From: Torreya grandis | Lineage: Eukaryota > Streptophyta > Pinopsida > Cupressales > Taxaceae | NCBI GenBank assembly: GCA_037957365.1 | Contig: JARHVA010000001.1 | Location: 14,214,001-14,278,000 of the forward strand | DNA: 64,000 nt | Reading direction: 5' to 3' | Part shown: positions 1 through 12,687 of the stretch, in pieces | Layout of the letters: each line of letters opens with the position of its first letter | Numbering within the stretch: position 1 is the stretch's first letter | The notes under the pieces: model-generated | The model's database searches: none | Told to the model about the DNA's origin: nothing | The model's input: only the letters and a program-made list of their open reading frames with translations | Made by a program: the position numbers and the translations under genes

Positions 1-1100
1 CTTGTGAAGCATAGTTTTTTCTTTCAAAGTTTATTTCGTGTTTCTATCTCAATATGTGGCTTCTTGACAACTCTTTTTGGAGAGAAACCCCTTACTAAAA
101 TGGCTTCTTTTATTGTTCAAAAATTGATGTCATTGGGTGCCCATAAGATGTCCTTGGCTAACCATAAGAGAATCCTACCTTTAGGTGCTGATGTCTCCAA
201 GTCTAAAGCCTTTTGATGGCTTATTAAAGAGAAATAGGGTTAAAAGCTTTCACCAAACACTTGATTGGTTCAACTAAACCTTCAAGAAATAAAACAAGTC
301 TCCTTTCTATCACATTAGGCACCGTAATTGAGAGCTTTTGAAAATCAACAACATAGTCATCTACTAAATTAGTTTGTTTGAGTTGAGCTAACTCGCAAAA
401 ATGGATTTCTGGATCAACTTTATCAAACCTCTCTATTAACATGATACTAAACTCCATGTATGAGTGGATGTGATTGTGCCCTTATGTGATTAATCCATGG
501 TACCACCACTCGTGTGCTACATCTTCTAGATGAAGGGTGGAAAATTTTATGGCTTCCTCTTCCATCATTGGCCTTAATGATAAAAATGTATCTAATTTTT
601 GAATCCAAGAACATGTTAAATACTTATCGAAGCCATCATAACTTAGAAGAGTAATCTTCCCTATTTCTTGTTGAATATCCCTCTGATTTTTTAGTGTCCT
701 ATCAACTCTTTAACCACACCTATTTTTCTATAAATTCATGAAACTAGTGAGAGAGATAGCCTCCCTAATTTCATTTGGCAGGGCATTGTACTCCTTATAG
801 CCAACTGTAATCTCATCACCTATTGGTGGTTGTAATTCCACTTTTGGCATTGCCTCTTCCCTATAAACAAAGGTAGGTTGGAAAGGCCTAAGAATAGAGC
901 CTATGATTATCCTCTAAATGGGCTGATTATTATTAGCCCCTGAAGAAATACCTTCACCATTGTGAGGCCTGTGTATACTATTATTCTGCATAGTCTGGAC
1001 TAGTTGAGCCATCATGTCAGCTAACCGTTCCTAGCCTTATACAAGCCTCTCAAAATAAGCATCCTCTAGATCTCTATTATCCATGGCTTCCTTTTATTTC
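1..1100 (-). pseudogene. Ty3/gypsy gag, decayed, leaving the window at its zinc knuckle
   Basis: Read on the minus strand, this is a plant Ty3/gypsy Gag. The N-terminal part begins near 1083 and contains an RLADMMAQLVQTMQNN-like segment. A capsid region follows with EEEAIKFSTLHLEDVAHEWW near 560-500 and RFDKVDPEIHFCELAQLKQT near 430-370, then VVDFQKLSITVPNVIERRLV and LVEPIKCLVKAFNP near 360-230. The last bases, around 1-40, read KKKLCFTSK, the usual start of a CCHC zinc knuckle, so pol should lie to the left, outside the window. Several in-frame stops (for example near 1040 and 910) and frameshifts show it is dead. The short plus-strand ORF at 4-216 is only its antisense shadow. Assignment to Retrotrans_gag is secure; the lineage is not. 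Confidence 0.85.
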
Positions 1101-1257
1101 CTTGTAAGTGATTTTAGATCTGACTATCCTAAACCTTATTTCGAGTGTGTTGGACCCTTTTTCCTTTCTCTTTGGTGATATCTGGTTTCTCTATCACTGC
1201 TTTGCATGAAGTAGAAGCTATAAAATAATTATTTCCCACAAGATGGCAAGATACAAG

Positions 1258-1269
1258 ATCTAATACCAC
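1258..1269 (-). other. Degenerate primer-binding site (tRNA-Met type)
   Basis: The minus strand reads TGGTATTAGATC, close to the usual plant retrotransposon primer site TGGTATCAGAGC that pairs with initiator tRNA-Met. It lies about 175 bases upstream of the gag start on the same strand, the expected place. The 5' LTR should therefore start just above 1270, but no clean CA-terminated LTR end is visible. Confidence 0.5.
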
Positions 1270-1506
1270 TAAAATATCTCTTTTTTGATAAATATTAACA
1301 ATTCTAGATTTCCCATAAACCCTTATAAAATAATCAAGATATCCTCAAGTTGAGCATTCCAAAATGGTAGCATCCTATAATTAATTTGATGACATTGATA
1401 AACAAAAATTAAAATGGTTTATTTCTAAAAATTAGATATGCAAGATGTGTTTATAAAAATTATTAGAGATGAAATCTAGAAAAAAATTAAAGGAGCTTCA
1501 ACTTCT
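1270..1506. other. AT-rich junction between two retroelement remnants
   Basis: This is the space between the minus-strand primer site and the plus-strand gag that follows. It should hold the decayed 5' LTR of the first element and leader of the second. I see no LTR terminus, TATA element or ORF that can be defended. Confidence 0.3.
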
Positions 1507-2450
1507 ATGGGTTCCTTAACTTTTTCTACTATATTTGATCCAACCTTTATACTGCCATTTACAATGGGGACAACTCAAGGGTTTCAAAAAATCAATGTGC
1601 CCATTAATACTCAATCATTGGTGACACCACCTTTGGTTAGCATCCATTTTAATCCTGATGTACAATCTCTTATGCAAGAGATTCAAGCCTTACAAACTAA
1701 GGTGCTACATTTGGAACAAGGTACTTTGAAACCAAATCAAAAACTTAATTCATAGGCTTTGTTGCATACTTTGTTGGCTCAACATATTACAACATATCCT
1801 TTACCAACTAGATTTATGGCACCTAAACTTACCTTATATGATGGAAAGGTGACCCCAAGCAATGTTTGAGGGAATTTCATGCAACATGTTTAGACTATGC
1901 ATCCAACTATAGGTTGTTGACCAAGTTATTTCATATAAGCTTATAAGAATACACACTAAGTTAGATTTATGTTTTACCACATCTTTGAGTTCATGCATTC
2001 AAACCTTTGGTAGATTTTTTCCTTGCACATTTCTCAATCAATATTAGTGAAAAGATTTCATATGCTCAATTGCTTTGCTTAAACAAGAATCCAATTAACA
2101 TATCGCATAATATGTCTTAATGTATAAGACCATGCTATCCAAGATGATCAATCCTATGTCAGATAAGGAATTTCAAGACATTTTTTATCAAATTTTGCTT
2201 CCACCTCTACATGAATCTATTATGTTTAAGAAGTTTCTATCATTCACAAATTTGTGTCATACATTTAAGGAAAGACAGGTCAAGTTATTAGAAATGAACA
2301 AGCTTAAGTGTGAAAATATTATTGTTTATAATTCTCATGATTAGAATCTAATTAATCCACCATAAAATGTGAAATAAATTAAGAATAAAATTGATCAAAA
2401 GGCAACAGTCAATGTAGTTTCACAACCTATTCTACGTATTGTATTATTAG
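1507..2450 (+). pseudogene. Tat-like Ty3/gypsy gag remnant
   Basis: An open start at 1507 leads into a coiled-coil-like stretch (SLMQEIQALQTKVLHLEQG), then the Gag core RFMAPKLTLYDGK near 1812-1850 and, after a one-base frameshift, QCLREFHATCLDYASNYRLL. Further capsid-like sequence (MSDKEFQDIFYQILLPPLHE, FTNLCHTFKERQVKLLEMNK) continues near 2150-2300. Stops at 1756, around 1945 and 2345 break the frame. It belongs with the protease at 2.9-3.4 kb in one plus-strand element. Confidence 0.7.
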
Positions 2451-2884
2451 CTCCTCCAAGGAGATAGTTCAACAATTTACCAGAATGTCCATACAACGTA
2501 TTATAAAAGTTGTTCGAATCTAACATCATATCACTCCCTCTTATTATAAATGTTGATATGACTAAGCCTATTTCAAAAGGATTTGATCAGAATATTTTTT
2601 CTGACTATCATAGATCACCAAGGCATACTACCAACAAATGCATTAATTTGTGACATAAGATTCCTAACTTGATCAATAAAAACATCATTGATGTGAGTAT
2701 AGCTAAGAAAAGTACACAACCATAACCAAGTGAGTATAAAAATGAATATATTTAGTGATCTTTTCTCTAAGCATGTAGGTCAAAAAACTACAAATAAATC
2801 AGATGTGCATTACACATACAATGCACATCCTCCACCAGTTGCTTATCATCCTCATATTGAGGCACAACATCCTTTGAATTCATC

Positions 2885-3390
2885 ATTAGTACATATCATG
2901 TCTCAGTGCCATCTAGACAACTTATCACTTTTGCAGATCATGAGATAGTCAATGATTATTTTGATTTACACTCCTTATTCATTAGAGCTTACATTAATCA
3001 TCAACCTATACATAGTGTCATCGTCAATAACGATTAAAGTATGAATATGTTCACTATCACACTTCTCTCTCATCTTGGATACATAAATAGACATATATCT
3101 CCTACTACCAAAGTCGTTAATGGATTCAATGGCTACATTCATTGTTCTATTGGTGAAATCACACTACCATTACAAGTTGGTCCAACACATGTGGTCATCA
3201 GGTTTACAACTATAACTAATGCAAGGGTCCTTGTTATGTTACTGGGACATCCTTGGATTCAAAAACTTCATGCAATTCCAAAAAAAATACACATATGCTT
3301 GAAATACATATTTGTTAATGAGGTTATCATAGTTCACAATATTCCCTATGAGTACCCCTTCCAACCAAAGGCCATTATTCCTACATAATA
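2885..3390 (+). pseudogene. Tat-like retroviral-type aspartic protease (PR)
   Basis: The segment aligns with the protease of Tat/Ogre-type elements. Near 2900-3035 it reads RQLITFADHEIVNDYFDLHS, then YINHQPIHSVIVNND, which is the active-site strand where a functional copy has DDGSS or DNGSS. Here the first Asp is Asn and the Gly position is a stop (TAA near 3036). From 3041 the fold continues with LLSHLGY, VVNGFNG, GEITLPLQVGP and the C-terminal hallmark LGHPWIQKLHAIPKKIH (family LGRPWIH..AVPSTLHQ). The C-terminal half is an open 115-codon frame. Catalysis must be lost. No reverse transcriptase follows, so the pol core has been deleted. Confidence 0.82.
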
Positions 3391-6026
3391 GATTTTGGTT
3401 GATCAACCTAAGAAGGTTCAACCTACTTGGAGTATTCATAAATAAGTGGTCCATTATCCAATGAGACCCAATCTAGAGAGGCCACTTAATCAAATATATA
3501 TCACAGATTCTAGAGAGTTACTCTTTACTCCAACATGTCCTAGATTGGTACTAAAAATCACTATGAGTGTTGCATACAAGACACCAACACAGAGTTCATA
3601 CACTCCATAAGATTCCTAGAGGCCATCGTGTTAAACAACATATGCAAACTACTCTATATTATTATCATGACAATGGTACTCATATTTCAAAGTTATATTA
3701 TTTTTCATATTCCAAGTTGAGACCAATTACTTCACAAGGGTATAATATTGTCCATTCACTAGAGATCATTATTCCTATGCTAGATACAAGACCTATTGAT
3801 TGTGAAGCTATTACAGGAGTCATTAGTTATTATGCTCCTTTTCTATTTCATACATTCAAAAATAAAATAAAAATATAATATTTCATAAAATTCTAAAAAC
3901 CAGGACCTATGCATGTTTTGTTTCATTTAATTACATCAATTGATTTAAGCTCAGTATATACAACACTTCTATATATCTATGTTTCAAAATTACACTTGAT
4001 TAAGTTTCAGAACATACAGGTTGTCATTTCCATACGCAGTTTTAGGAGGTGATACTAGCTCAAGCCCAAAAATTTTACAAAGACAAAATTACCCTATCCT
4101 AGAAAGTAATGCATTGTGCTCTTATCTAATTTCACCAGACATGTCCCCGTGAATACATGATCTACTTTTTAGGATTCAAACCAGTCACAGGCTCTATAAA
4201 ACTTGTTTATATCACAACAATTTTATTGAGGGCATTCTTTTGCACATGGTTTGTTGTTCTATGACTATCCATATTGTTCATCCTTCAGTGCATTATATTA
4301 CACGATTATTTGTTCACTTTATTTCACATTGATAGATTATTAGATACATGACTTGTTGTATATATCAGCATTACAAGTTGCTAATGTTGATAAAGTTTTC
4401 TTATTCATGCATGTTTTTCATGTTTGCTTTCTTGCTTCATGTTTTGTGTGTATTCATCTTGTTTGGATTGTGAACATTTGAACATGTCTTTGATTTTGGC
4501 TCTAAGCCTTCATTGTGTATTTATATGCACGTGAGTGATATTTGAACATGAGCATGTCCCTTGTATGTGGCCCCTTGGCCTTCTTGCATGTTTTGTGTGT
4601 ACCTTTTATGTGTTTGTGTCATGGCCATGACACTTGTTTGCTCTATTTGTTCAGTTTTCGATGCCATGATGCATATCATGCACCTTTCTAGTTTTTCGAT
4701 GCCATGATACATATCATGTGTTCTCCTTGAGTTGTTCTAATTAGTTTCAATTATTTTTAGAATATGATCACTTATCTACATGACTAATTGTTAACATCTA
4801 TCTTGATAATGTCATTATGTATCCTTAGTTCCATATGCATCTTATATCATTATTTTGATCAGCTTATATTTGATGATGACATGTTCTTCATGTTATCATT
4901 ACTATTCAGAGTTGCATATTTTCATAACATCTCTTGCAAAACTTTTTCACCTCAAAAGAGGGCCATACACAGTGGATTGTCTTAGAGAATAAGCTACAAT
5001 AATATTAAAAAATAGTCATAAATCAACATACTTTACATTATTGATCATGATTCATACCCATAAATTACCCCAAAATCAATTTTAGACAACATTGCTCCAT
5101 TTAGACAAGGCCACAGGTTGATTATATCTAAAATAGTGCATTGTTGTCCCAACAGGTAGAAAATATTGATTTTTAGAAATTCTAAGAATCACAATCAGTA
5201 CATGACAGTTGGTAGTAAGTATGCAGAATTGTTTTAGATAAATACTCATATTTTTAACAGAAAGGGAGCACCATGCACAACATGTGTTCTAGGATTTACA
5301 CAGATATTTGTTCAAAAAATCAAATGATATAATTAAATTTTAGAGCTCATATAGAGCCAAATATAAGATTAGAAGCATGTGTGCGACACATGAACACTTG
5401 CTCAATTTTACACTAGTTTTTTTTATGGAATGGCAACCTATGTTATTCTCAACATTGTATACACTAGACTCATATTATATTAATTTTGCACCAGCTTTGC
5501 ACTAGTTTTGCACCAAAAATGAATCTTATTCCATCTAAAGCAGTTGATATACGTTTTACACCAATTTTGCACCAAAATGATCTATTAGAATTCATATAAG
5601 GATTCCAAGTTACTTTACTACTTTAGGTATGTAATGATGGAGTCAAACACACCTTGAACTCTTAAGCACACTCTTCTCTCAATGACGATTAGGGCATGTA
5701 GAGTGCGATCCAAATGTTTCAACAAAAAATAAATTTCCAACTGTCCTACCCTCTACATTCACCAATTTTGCACCAAAAAAATACAATGGTTCACATACCC
5801 AATCAGGTGTATTTATTCCTTAAATTTATATCTACAATTTTATTGCCTTCACTTTCATATTTTCATCTTAAGTAAAGACTAATTTATACATGTTTCATTG
5901 GAGGTTTGCATGAAGCACAGTTCAATGTTATGGCCTATGTTAAATATTATTTTTCATAGGTAAGTTCATGTATAAATATCTTTTTTTTATTATAGTATTT
6001 TTAATTTGTTGAATTACTATAATAGA
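3391..6026 (+). other. Non-coding 3' internal region of the Tat-like element
   Basis: About 2.6 kb of AT-rich sequence lies between the protease and the polypurine tract. Protease-adjacent coding traces fade out by about 3880. After that only short spurious frames are present. Long non-coding 3' regions are known for Tat/Ogre-type elements, so it is probably internal to the element even though RT, RNase H and INT are missing. Two near-copies of a motif with CGATGCCATGATxCATATCATG occur at about 4658 and 4697. Confidence 0.5.
5480..5790 (+). repeat. Clustered TTTTGCACCA micro-repeats
   Basis: Variants of TTTTGCACCA/TTTTGCACTAG recur at about 5486, 5506, 5568 and 5765, several preceded by ACACCAA or CACCAA. 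A weaker copy is near 5406. They sit just ahead of the polypurine tract. Low-copy tandem motifs are common in the 3' internal region of Tat-like elements. Function is not known. Confidence 0.5.
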
Positions 6027-6041
6027 GGGGGGGGGGGATAA
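6027..6041 (+). other. Polypurine tract
   Basis: A run of 11 G (6027-6037) preceded by AGA and followed by ATAA ends directly at a TGTAGACAC start. This is the arrangement of a plus-strand priming tract next to the 3' LTR. Confidence 0.7.
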
Positions 6042-7108
6042 TGTAGACACATAAATTAACATTTATCACTAAAACAGTGCATTTGTGAACACCCCTTATA
6101 CACACTTAGCTTATGCCTACTTATAGGACTGCCCTTCTTTCAGTTTTTAGGTAGGTGACCCTTACCTCTTAAGCAAATTCTTATTCTAAATATTACTATT
6201 ACACATCTTAAGTAGCCTAAGCTCATTTTCAAACTGATCCACACTTTCAGTTTAGTTGTCTCTACTCTTGAAATAAGACCGCTCCTTTTGGACTATCCCG
6301 CTCTTCGATACTATCCATTTTCACCAACCGCATCCTCACGTCAAGTAAAGACCATTTTATCAAATTTAAATTCATCAAACAAGTCATCCCGCATGTTTCG
6401 CAATCCCAATCCAAATGAATTCTAAAATTATCACTATAAAGCCAGATTTTCAAGCCATTATCCACTAGAGGCTCATATTATTGAAAAGTACCAGAATATC
6501 TAATTGCACATTGAGAGAGAAACACCTATTTCTCCTAATTCAAAATCCACATAGCCTTAGCAACCTTGAACTAAGTCTGAATACACCTCCAAGGTCATAA
6601 GTCATTGTTTAAGCATCTAATCACACTAGGTTTACACCAATAATTTAGCATTTTGTACCTGTCTTTTACACACACCATTATAGCATAGAAAACTACATGG
6701 AGTTTAATCCCTCTTCAAAGTATTAGTATGTAGGAAACATTCAATACAATGAATGTTGAGGTCAATCACAACTTCAACCACTAACCCTCTTTTTCCCCAT
6801 GATTGCATTCATCCTCTTATGTCATTGAGCTAGGATTTTGGTGAAGAAAAAGGTATATAATGGTTTTCATGACAAGTCGAGAGATCTTGCATAGTTAAAC
6901 AAGTTACACAGATGAAGGTGAATCTACCATATCATTCACATATAGCAAAACCTTACTATAAACTAAAGCACCCTAAGGACACCAACGCAGGTTGCCCATG
7001 TCCAATTCCATCAGCGTTGTCTGAGATCTGAGTGAACCCTTGTTCTCAATTCATAGTCAGTTAACACAGTCACACAGTCAGATCTATAATCTTAGACTCA
7101 ACCCTGCA
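6042..7108 (+). mobile_element. Probable 3' LTR of the Tat-like element
   Basis: The 5' border is clear: TGTAGACACATAAATTAAC follows the G-rich polypurine tract. A TATA-like element (GGTATATAATGG) is at about 6850. The 3' border is inferred at the CCCTGCA near 7108, giving about 1.07 kb; it could be some tens of bases off. No second copy is recognised in the window, so this rests on one end plus promoter-like content. Confidence 0.55.
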
Positions 7109-7390
7109 TTATCAATTTTTAGCTAAGTAATTTTTCCATACTCTTTACCCTTTTAGAGTATTTCTAAATATAATAAATTACAAATAAGTGAATATTTAAT
7201 TTATGCATATATTTTACATTCTAATTTAGCTCAATTCATTTTATTTAATTAGGATTTAACATCTCCTATTCACCATTTTTTTATAAAATAGCTACAAGCA
7301 TAGACTTCACAATCATACCGATTAACTAAAAGGCTTAAAATGTCAAAAGAAAAAGAATGTTCATGTTTCGAAGTACATAACTTTTACATG

Positions 7391-8097
7391 TATATTCAAG
7401 GCCATAAAAACATTTCCAACTACCAATGGTTCTCTTTTCAACACTGAACATTGAATTTGATTCTTAAGTATTTGTAAGATTTTACCTATTCAACGGTGTT
7501 GTTAATATAAAAAATTGGAGGCAATGATCCCGTTTTGGATTTATCAAAACCTTCATTTTTTTCAAAATTAATAATGAGTTCATAATTCGAGAGAATTTTT
7601 TTGGAGAAATTTGAGTTTTGTTTTGAAGTTGATAAGATATTTTGCAAGGAGAACAATATCATTGAGATATACTAATACAATGATAATAAACCCATCCATA
7701 TTAACACTAATACATCACAATTGCATTCCACATTTTAATTGTCAATCCAAATATAGGACTTTATTTAAAAAAATATAGTGGGTTTTTCACCCCCTCTTGT
7801 AAAACTATTTAATGAAATGTAATTAAGTTTAGAAAAATATAGCCAACACTTTCATATTTCCACGTAATGTAAGGCTTAATATAAAAGCAAATGTACAATA
7901 TACTTATCACCCTTCTATTCTATAATCTAATTTACCATTCTTGGAATCATCTCCTTCTCACTCATGGCCATGTATGCACATACTCACACCCCCTGTCCTC
8001 GAACCACATTCTCAGTCTCTCTACTAACTGGAGACCAATTCCACTACCTTGATTAAAGAAACAAGAATACCATTAAATTGTTACTTATAATAATGTA
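7391..8097 (+). repeat. Direct repeat, copy 1 (~0.7 kb)
   Basis: This segment is repeated in the same orientation at 8662-9375. Shared blocks include ACATGTATxTTCAA at the start, AAAATTGGA(G/A)G, TTTTGCAAGGAGAACAAT, TTCATATTTC with GTAATGT(A/G)AGGCTTAATATAAAA, and TCATCTCCTTCTCACTCATGGCCATG near the end. The copies differ by many substitutions and small indels, so the duplication is old. No ORF is present. It could be a pair of LTRs of a short element or a segmental tandem duplication; no primer site or polypurine tract was found between them. Confidence 0.75.
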
Positions 8098-8661
8098 ACC
8101 TATTACATCGTCAGTTGGAAAAGTATTTCCATTATATATTATTTGAGTTTATCATCTAAGACTTTGTAATATGCAACCTATTACATCATGATAGGAAGAA
8201 TGCTTCATCCCCTGATAAATACGACCAATTTGCCTTTTCATGAAGAGGGGAGTTAGTCGAGCCCTGACATCAAAATATTCCCACAAACTCCTCGTCCTAT
8301 TGGATGAATGATTAAAGGCTATTACATCAGTTGAGTACCTAAAGGTTGGGTGTTGAGCATAAGATCAAAAAATATAGTAATGTTGTTACAAGAGTGTATT
8401 ACATTTGTGAGACATAAGAGTGGCATTGATAATGAGAATGGAATATTCTAGAAGAGAGTGTTGTGTATCAATGTAGTTTAATACCATCTTTGTATTTTAT
8501 AAGATTGACCATTGTTAGAAAAATTAATAACTCAAGCTTGAGTTAACATACTGGTTAGTGAGAAAGGTTCTTCCAATCATGTTAGGGGTTAATCAAACAA
8601 GAAAGTTATTTGGTGTTAGCATTTATGCTTTCAACGATAAGGTATTTTATTTAAAAATTCT

Positions 8662-9375
8662 ACATGTATTTTCAATACCATAACAATATTTCCAATCACT
8701 AATGGTTTTAATTTGAAAACTCCATGGTTCTAATTTATATGATAATTGGAATCAATTTCTCAGTATTTGTAAGATTGTAACAATTGAAGTCAATTCCTCG
8801 ATATTTGCAATATTGTACCTATGATAGGGTGTTGTTATCATACAAAATTGGAAGGTACGATCCCCTTTTGGATTTATCTTTACCTTTTTTCTTCAACATT
8901 AATGGTGAATTCATAATTCAAAAAAAAAAATGTAGAATAAATTTATGTTTCATTTGAAGTTTGGTTATAGTTTTTGCAAGGAGAACAATGCATCACAGTG
9001 TTATCCCACATAGTAACTTTTCAATCGAAATTTAGGAATTTATTTTAACAAAAAAAAATGCATTATGTAATGCCTCTTCTAAATCCATTTAATTTAATAG
9101 GTAATAATGATTAGGAAAATATGACTAGTGCTTTCATATTTCTAAGTAATGTGAGGCTTAATATAAAACAAAATGTGTCATATACTCATCACCCTTCAAT
9201 TTTAAAACTTAATTTACCATCCTCAAAATCATCTCCTTCTCACTCATGGCCATGGCACATACTCTAACCCCCTCTCCTTGAACCACATTTCCAATCTCTC
9301 TACTAACTCAAGAAAGACTCCCCTACCTTAATCCCAAACAAACAAGAATGACATTAAACTAAAACTTACAATAAT
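8662..9375 (+). repeat. Direct repeat, copy 2 (~0.7 kb)
   Basis: This is the partner of 7391-8097, offset by about 1270 bases. It contains an extra partial internal duplication near 8740-8810, where the GGAATCAATTTCTCAGTATTTG block appears twice. Similarity ends at ATAATGT on both copies. The ~560-base spacer 8098-8661 shows no ORF. Confidence 0.75.
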
Positions 9376-10862
9376 GTTTCATGACATCCAATCCAAATAA
9401 TACGAGTTAAGTGTTTATAAGTTATTGATCAAATTTAGTTATAGTATTGGAATGTAGAGTTATACCCACATGTGATTGTTAACCTATATACTAGAATAAG
9501 TAATCCCCTTGTGATGTTGTCTCCCTTAGCAATGACCTAAAAATGTATCTTTATGTTTTAAAAGTTAAGTTATAGATTATAATAAATGATTTTTTATTTT
9601 ATTTTTTATTTAGATGATAATTTTCTTACATAGATTTTTAATGAAAAGGTTACACTCTACATCTTCCTTTAATGGTATTATATTAATACCTTAAAAGTGA
9701 TAGTGAGGTAGGCATGCACCAAAACATTAAGTTTTTATTGGAATACATCAAGATATTAATTAATAAAAAATAAGAAGATAAAGTACCAAAAAAATCTTGG
9801 GAAAAAATACGACAATAAATTAAATATTAAAAACACCTCCAATTGAAAACACATTTATATACCAAAAGTTTCAAAACAACATAATATAAAAACACAATAA
9901 GTGTGAAACATCAAGCATGGGAAGCAACACTAGAAGGATGAGGTGGTGGATCATCCTTTAGAGACATAGTACCCCAATAAGAGGGTTCAATTGACGATGG
10001 ATTTGGAGCCACCAAACCATCCTAAGAATTATCCAATGGAGCCAAAAACACAAGCATCCCCCACTTAGGTGGCAGAGGCACAATAATCACAGTTCTCTCA
10101 CCATTGTGTGTTAGAGAAGTCCAACAAGACAACCTAACAAAAATTGTTCCATGTAGTTGAGGTGTAATGAAACCAATATGTGAGCATCTTTGTTGACATC
10201 TAGATGTTGAAGGTGGAGAAACATGTGGCAACACATCTAGAGCGACCTTGCTCATAGTGCAAACATTGAAACTTCAAGGCCGCTTTCTTGGCTTGTGCTT
10301 GGATCTATAAAAATGCAGAGGTGAGCATATATTTTTTATCATTAATGGAGAAGGAACCTCATTACTGACTCGACTAATAAGAGATCATTCTCTAATCTAT
10401 GTAGGCTACCTAACTAGGGTATTAATCCATTGTGTCATTTCTATTTAACATAACTATAGTGAGCCTAAAGAAAATGCTACTAGGGTTTGATCGTATATAT
10501 TTATCTATAGGTCGAGGATAACTATATAGATAGGTGGCGGTAGTAGCACTACCAAATTTCTAAAATTGAAAAACAACTAAAGCTCTTAAAAAGTTTTAAA
10601 TGGTGGCCACTAAGAAGGATCTTGAAACAAATCCATCCTCTAATAAATGGGATTTGAGTGGAAATGCATGAACAAACTATGTATCCATTACAAAGTCTCA
10701 TGGGCTTGAGGACAAATCCAAAATAAGTGTTTGAAGGTTGTAGGTTTCAACTTGCAGATGATAAAACCTAATGTGAGTGAGCCTTTCTCTTTATAACAAA
10801 CCCTGATAGACTAAGCAAACATAAAAAATGAGCAAGATTGAGCTCAATTTTGAAATCACTAA
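9376..10862. other. Unassigned AT-rich stretch
   Basis: No recognisable gene. A 77-codon minus-strand frame at 10022-10255 has no family resemblance I can name. It may be the downstream (3') part of the LINE on the minus strand, but no poly(A) tail or target duplication was located. Confidence 0.3.
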
Positions 10863-12687
10863 TCATATTATGATGGCAAAGTCATGTCCTAGGATAAAAT
10901 TCAAAGTCCACTGACTATTTAACTTGCCACAAGCGAAGGACAAGGGAATCATAATCTGATACCACTCTAGAGAGTAATGCTTAAGACGTGTATAACAGTT
11001 CCAAATCCAATCTTTCCACCATGAAACTAGTGGATAAAGGCCAAGTTTATGTAGCATAACATCTAGCATGATCCCCTGAATATGCAAAATAAAAACCATA
11101 TCAGAAGCTAATAAATTATACTTTCTCTGCAGAATGGGCCATGAAGTCCAATCTATAGAGCCAAGATATCTTACTGAGCAAATGCCTTTTTTGACCAGTC
11201 ACAAGGCTTTAATACCAAGATGTTTAACAAGTAGAAGGCCCTTGTTGGACATAATGGGAGACTACCAAATATTGTGGTCGTTGAAGGAGAGACCAAATCC
11301 AAACACATCCCCAACCCATTTCAAAAACAATGTAACCATTTCAAAATATTTCCAAATACTTTTGGCCACAAAGACCCCTCAATTTTAATAGTGGCAAAGG
11401 TAATGAGCAAATTATGCATTCCAATATTTTTCCAACTAGTCTTGCCATAGGGCAAGCATGTGTTAATGCAATGCCGAAGTAGGACTTTCTAAGCTTCAAG
11501 TCATCAACGACACAAACAACCCATTTGGCACACAAACCAATAATCTATTTGTATATGTCAAAGGCACCTATACCCCCTTTACCCTATGGGAGGCAAAAAA
11601 CATTGTATACCACTCTATCGAAACCTCCTGTTTGGTTAGAATTAGTCCAAATAAAATCTTTGAGCAATTTAGTGAGCTTATCATAGAAATCCTTAGATGT
11701 TGCCCAACATGAAGAGTAGTGGACATGAGAGGCAAAAATATTTTTAATGCAGATTTAAAACTATCTTGCCAGACATAAAGGCTTGGTAATCTAGTAGGCA
11801 ATTTTATTTTTAACACTCTCTAACACATATTGCCACAACTTGGAGGAGAAACAATCAAAGGCAAAACGAATGCCTAATAATTTGAATCTTTCCCTTCTAT
11901 GGATATATCTCTATTGGAAATCATTTAACCAATTTGCAATTTGAATCATGCTCTATTGAAAGCATTGGGTTTTGCCCCATCGTAAATTTGAACAGGAAGC
12001 TTTGCATAAAAAAAGTCTGAGCAATTCAATGTTTCTTTGAAAGAAGCTTCATTTTTTACAAGAGCAAGAAAATATTCATCTGTAAATTGGCCATTAATAA
12101 AATGACTCTTCCTATTGGGAGGCACAATTCCTCTTAAAATGTAGAACGTATGAGCAAGCGGGCATCCAAGTCTAATAAAGTGCAAGAGGCCAAAACTCTC
12201 AAACTTGTGACCATTAATAGTTAAACAAGCCAATGCATCAAAGAAGAAATTTTGTATAGCTAAGTTAAAAAAAAAATTCTAGATCCTAAAGTCTTCAACA
12301 TGTCAAGTATAAAGTGTTATTCAATACAGGCATATGCTTTTTCAAACTCAAGTTTTAGAAATAATGTTTGTTGTCAATAGGCATAGGTCTATTCCATACC
12401 TTCCCAAACTGCAATTATGTTATCCAAGATGTATCGAATTTTGATAAAATATGTTTACTTTAGTCTAACAATTGAAGGAGCGATATGCCAAACACAGAGC
12501 ACCAAAGCTTTAGGAATGATTTCATAAGAAAATTCAACAAAGTAATGGCCTTCCAACTGGGAATGAACTTTGGATCGCCTACTTTAAGGATCAATGTAAT
12601 ATCTCTTTGATTAATAAGTTTCCCTAAAGTCTATTCCAAGAAACTGCCATGGGGCATTGTAAAATTCATAAGGAAAACCATACACTA
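10863..12687 (-). pseudogene. LINE (non-LTR) reverse transcriptase, decayed
   Basis: Reading down the minus strand gives the RT domains of a plant L1-like LINE in order. GFPYEFYNAPWQFLG lies near 12680-12635 and YILDNIIAVWEGME near 12440-12400. LEFEKAYACIE (family DFEKAYDRVEW) is near 12350, INGHKFESFGL..IRLGCPLA (family RQGCPLAP) near 12220-12150, and FTDEYFLALVKNEASFKETL near 12090-12020. That last motif is where functional copies have YADDT; here DD is replaced by DE. Downstream thumb-like motifs follow: LYVWQDSFKSALKIFLP (family LSLAGRFQICSKVL), LILTKQEVSIEWYTMFFASH, then ALCAKWVV-type sequence to about 11340 and weak similarity to about 10863. Many stops and frameshifts. The 5' side is cut at 12687 by an LTR element. 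Confidence 0.85.

Noticed and set aside
4..216. 70-codon plus-strand ORF at the window start
   Set aside because: It is antisense to the gag zinc-knuckle region read on the minus strand.
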